Source of the DNA: Tetmemena sp. SeJ-2015
Lineage: Eukaryota; Ciliophora; Spirotrichea; Sporadotrichida; Oxytrichidae
Reading direction: 5' to 3'
DNA length: 64,000 nt
Assembly (NCBI GenBank): GCA_027382625.1
Contig: JAJKFJ010022683.1
Span: forward strand, 102,129-166,128
This document shows positions 58,901-64,000 of this stretch, one piece after another. Position numbers and translations under genes: made by a program. Numbering within the stretch: position 1 is the stretch's first letter; each line of letters begins with the position of its first letter. The notes under the pieces are model-generated. The model did no database searches. It saw only the letters and a program-made list of their open reading frames with translations, and was not told the origin of the DNA.

Positions 58901-60272
58901 AACCAGAGCTTTCCCTCGAATCTGAATAAAGTATCTTGGAGATAGATTAGGTGCCCAATCCTTCTTAATTAAGGTGGAGACTAGTACTTTGGAAATTATA
59001 AATCTCAGGCTCCTAATGGAAAAGATTGGAACAATTTTGTTGGAGGTTTCCAATATTATCCTCAACCTATAGTCGAGATTTTTAATTCAAGGTCCTGCAG
59101 TTGGATTAGGAGTCATCAACTTTTATGGAATAAAATATCATAAGAGCTTCTTTTCAAAAAATCGAATTAACTTGGTAGATATGGCTTGCAAGCTTGGAGA
59201 TTCGATTGGTAAAGCAGTTTATATCACTCCAAAGCATATCAAATGATAAATTACTATGAAGGTGAATACTTACCAGCTTAGTTGGCTCTCAATAGATACT
59301 CCTGTTCTATCAAAATATTTCTTATATCCATATGGCATTGAGCAGATCTACCCTAACAGTGGACCAACTTCAGGAGTCACAGACGTGATAGTTCAAGGTA
59401 AAGGTTTCGTTGATGAAGAAGGTAATACTGCAAGATGCAGATTCGGAACACCTGCAGACTATGCAATTGTTGATGCACAGATCTTATCATTTGAGAGATT
59501 AGTCTGCAAAGCTCCTTAAGACTACAAACCACTTCCTCCCTCAACCTTCCCTGAAGACATTCCATTCTCAATTGCTTTCACAAGCGATGAGTATGATCCA
59601 TGGACAGAGTCATCACACAAGTTCAGATTCTATGACCAGCCAATTTTGATTAGATGCGATCCATGTGAAGTTGATATTGGAACTATATCAGAAGTTCTTG
59701 TTTGGGCTGATGAAAATACTGAGTTCTTCGAGCCAGTTCCAGTTAATAGACCCTCTGAAGCAGAGTAGCAAGGACTTATTAACTTGGGTAGTGCATTAGG
59801 TGGAATAACTTGCCAATTCGGTAGATTTGGAGAGACTCAAGCCATTTTCATAAATGAGACAGTCATTAAGTGCGTAACCCCAGCAGTAGAAGATGATCCA
59901 GAGAGCATTTATAGAGAAACTATTAAGCTTACAGTGGCCATGAATGGTGTTGATCATGAAGAGGAGACATCTTAGGTTGAGTTCACCTTTGTGGGCACTG
60001 GCACATATTTGGTGTTCTGGCCTTTCATTATTGGAGCACTACTGATTGGTTTATTAATTGTGGCTTTGATTGTTTGCTGTGCAACTCTCTTCCAGAAAAT
60101 GTCTCTTGATGACTATCTCGCTGGAAATAGACATGTTGGAAGTGAATCAAAGGCCCACGTTTTCAATATTGGAGGAGGCATTATGGTTCCTAGAGGAAGA
60201 GCTGATTGGAACGCAGAGAGATCTTCAGTTGACATGATTGAGAGAGCGACTGGCCAGTAATTTTACTAATGA
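55976..60272 (+). CDS. IPT/TIG-repeat transmembrane protein, complete
   Basis: The start is ATG 55976 with a short signal peptide (MLSKALFLLGVVAYNN), then a Gln/Pro-rich spacer, then six or more IPT repeats (LIINPESGPISG; EPKCGPDYGYTQITLYGRNF; TPHSGPNIGGTQVY; VPMSGPVQGGTI; YPNSGPTSGVTDVIVQGKGF). It ends with a membrane helix (LVFWPFIIGALLIGLLIVAL) and a cytosolic tail of about 70 residues to TGA 60270-60272. The final 1 kb is one open frame, while the middle is split by IESs. An element-borne IES lies at 56235-56352, and ATAAT at 56569/56577 suggests an 8-nt one. By family it is probably an extracellular adhesion or receptor protein; the partner is unknown. Confidence 0.72.
56235..56352 (+). 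mobile_element. Short mobile IES, copy 2, with 9-bp flanking repeat
   Basis: CATATTTAA at 56235-56243 and 56344-56352 bounds a 100-bp insert. Bases 56289-56340 are identical to 27252-27303, and both copies share an upstream GGATAGTAAT. Removal of 109 nt keeps a TGA-free frame from the signal-peptide exon into SSLQCDNSPGIQFKFIFKEK. The flanking repeat differs from that of copy 1, as expected for target-site duplications from independent insertions. Confidence 0.72.
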
Positions 60273-60396
60273 ATGATCGAAGTCTGACACTTTGATTTAA
60301 ATTCTCTATTTTTAAAACAATAAAATGAAATGTTTTCTCTCAGATCAGATTTATCTTAAATTTTTGAAGAATTATTTAAAACTAAAAAGCCTTTTT

Positions 60397-61697
60397 TCAG
60401 ATAGGGCAAACAACATTATACATTTCATCTGTTTCCAATCCTAGCTTTTTGATGAAATCTTTCTTATTCATTTCCGCACTTTCACTTATTTGCTCCATGA
60501 CTTCATTGCATCCTCTTTTTCTCCTCTTCCACTCCTATTACATCTTCTTTAGACTTGCATCAGCCTTTTTAAGCTCTACCTCTGTAACTAACTTTCTTCC
60601 TCCTGTCAAAAAAGGAGTCAAAGTAGCCTTATTAGCTTCAATATCTTTCTGTAAATTTTTTATATCATTTTTCATATCTGTGTTGCTTTAACCTTGGCTG
60701 ACTTCCTTCACCCTAAAAAAATTCCGGGGTTTTAAATTTTTGTTAAAGTTGCTTGGCTGCCTGGACTGAATTATTTTTTCCAACCTTTTTAATCTCTAGG
60801 CAAGAAGCTCATCGTTAGTGCAAGTGTCAAACAAGTCTTAATTTATGAGATAGACTTTCGATTTTCCATACTCTTTACAAGACAAAATCTGAGCTACTAC
60901 CAGCTCATCCATTAGCTTCTAACACTATACCTTCTTGATTCTTTGCTAGAAACTATCCAAGATGTTTTGCACTGAGTATGGTCTATTTTGCTATTCAAAG
61001 GATTAAAAAACTAATAATTACCTTCTCCATGAACTCAGCTATTGCTGTCTCTGCTTCTTTGTCGGTCATCATCTTTTTCGGCTAGTCATAGCCCATAGCC
61101 TTTTTCTTTGGGGCTGCATTTTTAGCTACAGAAGAATCTTTTGTAGCCTCCTCTTCTCCTTCTTCCTCTTCTTCAGCCTGTTCTTCTTCCTCCTCTTGCT
61201 CCTCTTCTTCTTGTTGAGCTTCTTCCTCTCCAGCTACTTTGGTATCAGAGTTGGTGGGTGAAACTTTTTCATTTGAATTAAGAGCTTCGGGATCTGCTTA
61301 TTCATCGTTTTACATTTCTTAGTCTTCTTGAGCAGCTTCATCAGCCCCCTCTTCTCCCTTTTCTTCTTCTGGTTACTCTATAATAGTTTATTTTGAGAAT
61401 ATAAATTAGTGTAGTAGTACCTTTAGGCTGTTTCTTCTTAGCCTGAGTTTTCTTAGCTTCCCCAACGTCTGAATCTTTTGCGCCCTTCTTCTTAATCTTC
61501 TTAGGTGGCTACAGATTTTCATCAGCTTGGCTGCATCACACTAGTCTTCATCTTCTTCAGCCTCTCAGGCCATATTAAAAGCTCATTGATTTACACCCCT
61601 TATCTGATACTGTAAGCGAGATGCCAGATGGCTAGTCATCTCCATTTACTGACATTCCTTCGCATGCTGCTGCTGTCTTCTTCTTTTTAGGTCCCAT
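60397..61697 (-). CDS. HOP2: Hop2 homologous-pairing protein with acidic N-terminal extension
   Basis: The C-terminal half is Hop2/TBPIP: a winged-helix domain (RPYSVQNILDSFQQRIKKVQ; LVVAQILSCKEYGKSKVYLI), leucine-rich coiled coil, and the C-terminal motif (EWKRRKRGCNEVMEQISESA, then GLETDEMYNVVCPI). In the family it pairs with Mnd1 and stimulates Dmc1/Rad51 strand exchange in meiosis. Here it is preceded by about 190 residues that are Lys-rich (MGPKKKKTAAACEG) and then highly Glu-rich, absent from typical Hop2 (about 220 residues). Introns include GTACTACTACAC...TTATAG (43 nt) and GTAATTATTAG...TGAATAG (31 nt). One IES (61518-61552) is resolved. One more frame change near 61590 remains open. 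Confidence 0.85.
61518..61552 (-). other. 29-nt IES in HOP2, pointer GATGAA
   Basis: GATGAA (minus strand; TTCATC on plus at 61518-61523 and 61547-61552). Removing 29 nt joins the acidic AEEDE to NLQPPKKIKKKGAKD and removes a TGA. Confidence 0.72.
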
Positions 61698-61886
61698 TCA
61701 ATTCACCAATTAAAAGATACTTCTTAACTTATAATTTAAAACCAACTTTTTTAACTTCAAACTAGTTTACATCCAGCTTTTCCATGATTTAATCCATCAA
61801 AATAAAAATAAAATGTAATATATGCATCAACATGCAGACTTAATATTTGGAGAGTGACGTTAAATTATAAATTTTGAAGTTATTTA

Positions 61887-63540
61887 ATGTCTGCTAAAAG
61901 TTCAGAGAAAAAGTAAATTTTCCAAATCTAAATTGAAAAAGTTTAGGATGGACGAAATAAGACAAATAGAAATGAATATCGAAAATGCAGAGGACTTTGA
62001 GGGATAACCAAGCACAAAATACTCCTCTAAATAGTTTAATGGCCTAAAAATGCAAAAAGAAACTCTTCTTGGGTAAATAGAATACAAATAACTCATCTTT
62101 AGGTTTCGTCAAAACTGGATCTGAAAACAGTAGAACCGCCGCCCTTCTAAATAATTAAGCTTCTAGAAAAATGAGTATCTCATAAGCATCAATAGAAAGC
62201 CCGTAAATTATAAAAAATTTAAATTTTTCCACAGATGTCCAACACCAAAACATATATACTTTACTAATCTTTAGAAATAAATAAATAAATATAACTGTTA
62301 TACCACAAATATCTTTCTATTTTAATAAAAATAAGGGATAAATAAAGGTAATTAAACATATATGAAGGCTACTATTAGATCAGGGAGCATGCGAGGGTCT
62401 ATTGTTTCTCTTACGGCAGCAACATGTGGCGCTGGTACTCTTACTATTCCCTACATTATAGGCTTAACTGGACTTGCTTTTGGAGTTTTTCTAATTATTT
62501 CTGGAGCATTTTTAAGTTACTACTCTGGGATGTTACTTGTTAAGTGCGATCAAATAACTGGAAAATATAACTATGAATCTCTCGCTAAATTATGCTTTGG
62601 AAGGAGGTGGAAGCCAATAATATCTCTATCAATGCTAATTTCAATGATAGGCTTCTAAATAGCATGTGTGACTCTTGTAATTTTTATGGTCACTAAATAA
62701 TCTTTAGTTGAAAACAATGATTCCTGAATTCTTCGAAGGACTACTAAGCAAATATGAAATTCCTTACTGGCTTAAGAAGAATGAAGTTGGCACTTTAGTT
62801 TATGCCACTGCTTTAACAGCTTTCATAATTTTTCCTCTTTCGATACCTTCACAATTAAACTAGACTATGTACGTATCAGCAGCTGGAGCATGCTGCACCA
62901 TGTTCACTGTATTTGCAATCGTTTATGAATTCTTCTCTAACGAATTAGTGGTACCTTAGTTCTCCTAGAAATTCCAGAGCATTAAATGGGTTATTCTTGA
63001 CTGGGATAAATTCGTGTAGAGTATTCCCTTCATAGTTTTCCTATACATGTACTAAGGAATTCTTCCCTAGATGTATAAGGAATTAGATAGAAGAAGTCTG
63101 AATCGAATGGACAGAATCATCTTGAGATCGAGCTACTTTATTGTATTACTTTATTTGATAATTGGCATCTTTGGGTATTTAACGTTTGCAGATTCAATTG
63201 AGGAGTAGATTTTAAATCCTCTTCACTCGGGAAACATTTTAGAGTGTGACTATAAGGGATCCAAGTTAATCCGATTCGCAATATTTTCAGTGATCATTTC
63301 TTTGATAGCAACAACTCCTTTATGCGTTATTCCAGCAAAAGAAGCATTCCTTCAAATGATAAAAGCAAAAGATATTACAGACAGGCAAAATCTATGGCTC
63401 TCCATAATGATAGTTATTGTTACTTATATTTGTGCTATTTCAATCCCAAACATCAGCGGAGCAATTACTTTAACAGGCGCTACAGTCAATCCATTCATAG
63501 GATTCATTTTTCCGATAATAATTATTAAATTAGAAAGTTA
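61887..63540 (+). CDS. Amino acid transporter (AAAP/SLC38 type), 3' end interrupted
   Basis: The start is ATG 61887 (MSAKSSEKK). Introns join the cytosolic N-terminus: GTAAATTTTCC...GTTTAG, GTAAATAGAA...CTTTAG and GTAAATTATAAA...CCACAG. The transporter core begins MRGSIVSLTAATCGAGTLTI, the typical first helix with the unwound GAG motif. A 31-nt intron follows ACVTL. Further helices are recognisable (AFIIFPLSIPSQLNQTMYVS; YFIVLLYLIIGIFGYLTF; IIVKF-like end GATVNPFIGFIFPI). The family then needs one or two more helices, but after KLES the sequence changes abruptly to GC-rich DNA. In the family these are plasma-membrane or vacuolar amino acid symporters. Confidence 0.8.
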
Positions 63541-64000
63541 AAATTCAGGACGCACACGACCGGCACTAGGCACCGGTCGCCCTTTCCCTGAAGGCTTTCT
63601 GGTTTGGTAATCCATTGGCTGGTGGGTGAGCGCTTAAAAGAGGTAAGGGATAATGGCAGCCGAAGCCCTGGGGAAGGTGGTTGAGCTGCTCACTGGAGAG
63701 ATAATCAAAGGTGAGTAGTTCCCACTCAACCTCCTAATCCTGTTAGGCGTGGAGGGATGTGATCTATGGGCAAACATTCAGTCATGCAGCTGGACAGCGA
63801 AGCCAGAGCGACTTGCTCTCGGTCCGAAGCTACCGGATTTTTTTTCTCCTTTTAGGTTTTTTTTGGATGGTCAGCAGAAGCCGGGGGCTTCTGCTCAGAG
63901 TGTGAGGTGGCGGGGGTGCCACGTGTTTAATATCCCTATTCGGCTGGTAGGTTTGTGTGCGTCAGATAAGTGCGTCACAGCAATATCATTGACGTCACGG
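63541..64000 (+). mobile_element. GC-rich insertion of unknown type, right end outside window
   Basis: Base composition switches sharply to GC-rich at about 63545, inside the transporter gene. The segment is hairpin-rich: stems at 63858-free region aside, the clear ones are 63598-independent GACCGG/CCGGTC (63558/63573), a 10-bp stem AGCAGAAGCC/GGCTTCTGCT (63873/63886) and GTGGC/GCCAC (63907/63918). Two T8 tracts lie near 63838 and 63857. A frame from ATG 63654 is TGA-free to the window end (MAAEALGKVVELLTGEII...) but matches nothing I know. A retroelement 5' end or another structured-RNA mobile element is plausible. No repeat boundary is visible because the far end is missing. Confidence 0.5.

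Noticed and set aside
60449..60691. Plus-strand signal-peptide-like frame
   Set aside because: It is antisense to the Hop2 C-terminal exon, which matches the family to its last residues.
1..64000. Telomeric G4T4/C4A4 tracts, tRNA or rRNA genes, CRISPR arrays
   Set aside because: I looked for them while reading and saw none. The direct repeats present are IES pointers or target-site duplications.

Overview
The window is nuclear DNA of a ciliate that reads TAA and TAG as glutamine and uses only TGA as stop. Recognisable proteins (Pol kappa, Sec62, WDR12/Ytm1, ARL2BP, Hop2) become continuous only under that code. Spliceosomal introns are short (about 30-60 nt, GT...AG). Many genes are also broken by short AT-rich segments that are not GT-AG introns. 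These lie between short direct repeats, and removing the segment plus one repeat copy restores the reading frame. I resolved seventeen with 3-15 nt repeats. That is the signature of internal eliminated sequences (IESs) between pointers, so I read the window as germline (micronuclear) DNA of a hypotrich-like spirotrich (Oxytricha/Stylonychia/Tetmemena type). I noticed no G4T4/C4A4 telomere tract. The species is not identifiable from the sequence alone.

Layout: 1-12.2 kb holds a 5'-truncated LRR gene and several Gln/Ser-rich proteins I do not recognise. 12.4-25.3 kb is a housekeeping cluster: porin-like fragment (-), ARL2BP (+), MDR-family oxidoreductase (+), WDR12/Ytm1 (-), Sec62 (-), gamma-glutamyl hydrolase (-), two unknown Gln-rich proteins (+), DNA polymerase kappa (-). 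25.8-42.3 kb carries two tandem minus-strand genes for very large PAS-containing multi-pass membrane proteins of the ciliate TmcB-like type, cut up by IESs. One holds a decayed second copy of its own PAS-coding segment. 42.5-42.9 kb is a SINE-like insertion with a 15-bp target-site duplication. 43.2-49.6 kb has two unknown plus-strand genes and one type I membrane protein (-). A small four-helix membrane protein follows at 49.8 kb, then a near-perfect 429-bp inverted repeat. 51.2-60.3 kb holds IPT/TIG-repeat surface proteins: a partial plus-strand gene, a minus-strand block of IPT coding, and one complete gene with signal peptide and C-terminal membrane anchor. The window ends with the meiotic factor Hop2 (-) and an amino-acid transporter (+) that is cut by a GC-rich insertion from about 63.54 kb to the end.

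The genes do not form an operon. Neighbours on both strands are unrelated, with 70-500 bp spacers, as expected for germline precursors of separate gene-sized chromosomes. The most interesting structures are mobile or rearrangement-related: a roughly 98-bp element present twice inside coding sequence, whose target-site duplications can act as IES pointers; the SINE-like element; the inverted repeat; the inverted IPT block; and the decayed coding duplicate.

Limits: boundaries of multi-exon genes were worked out by eye. Several frames are interrupted by single bases, some in homopolymers, which could be residual sequencing errors rather than biology.
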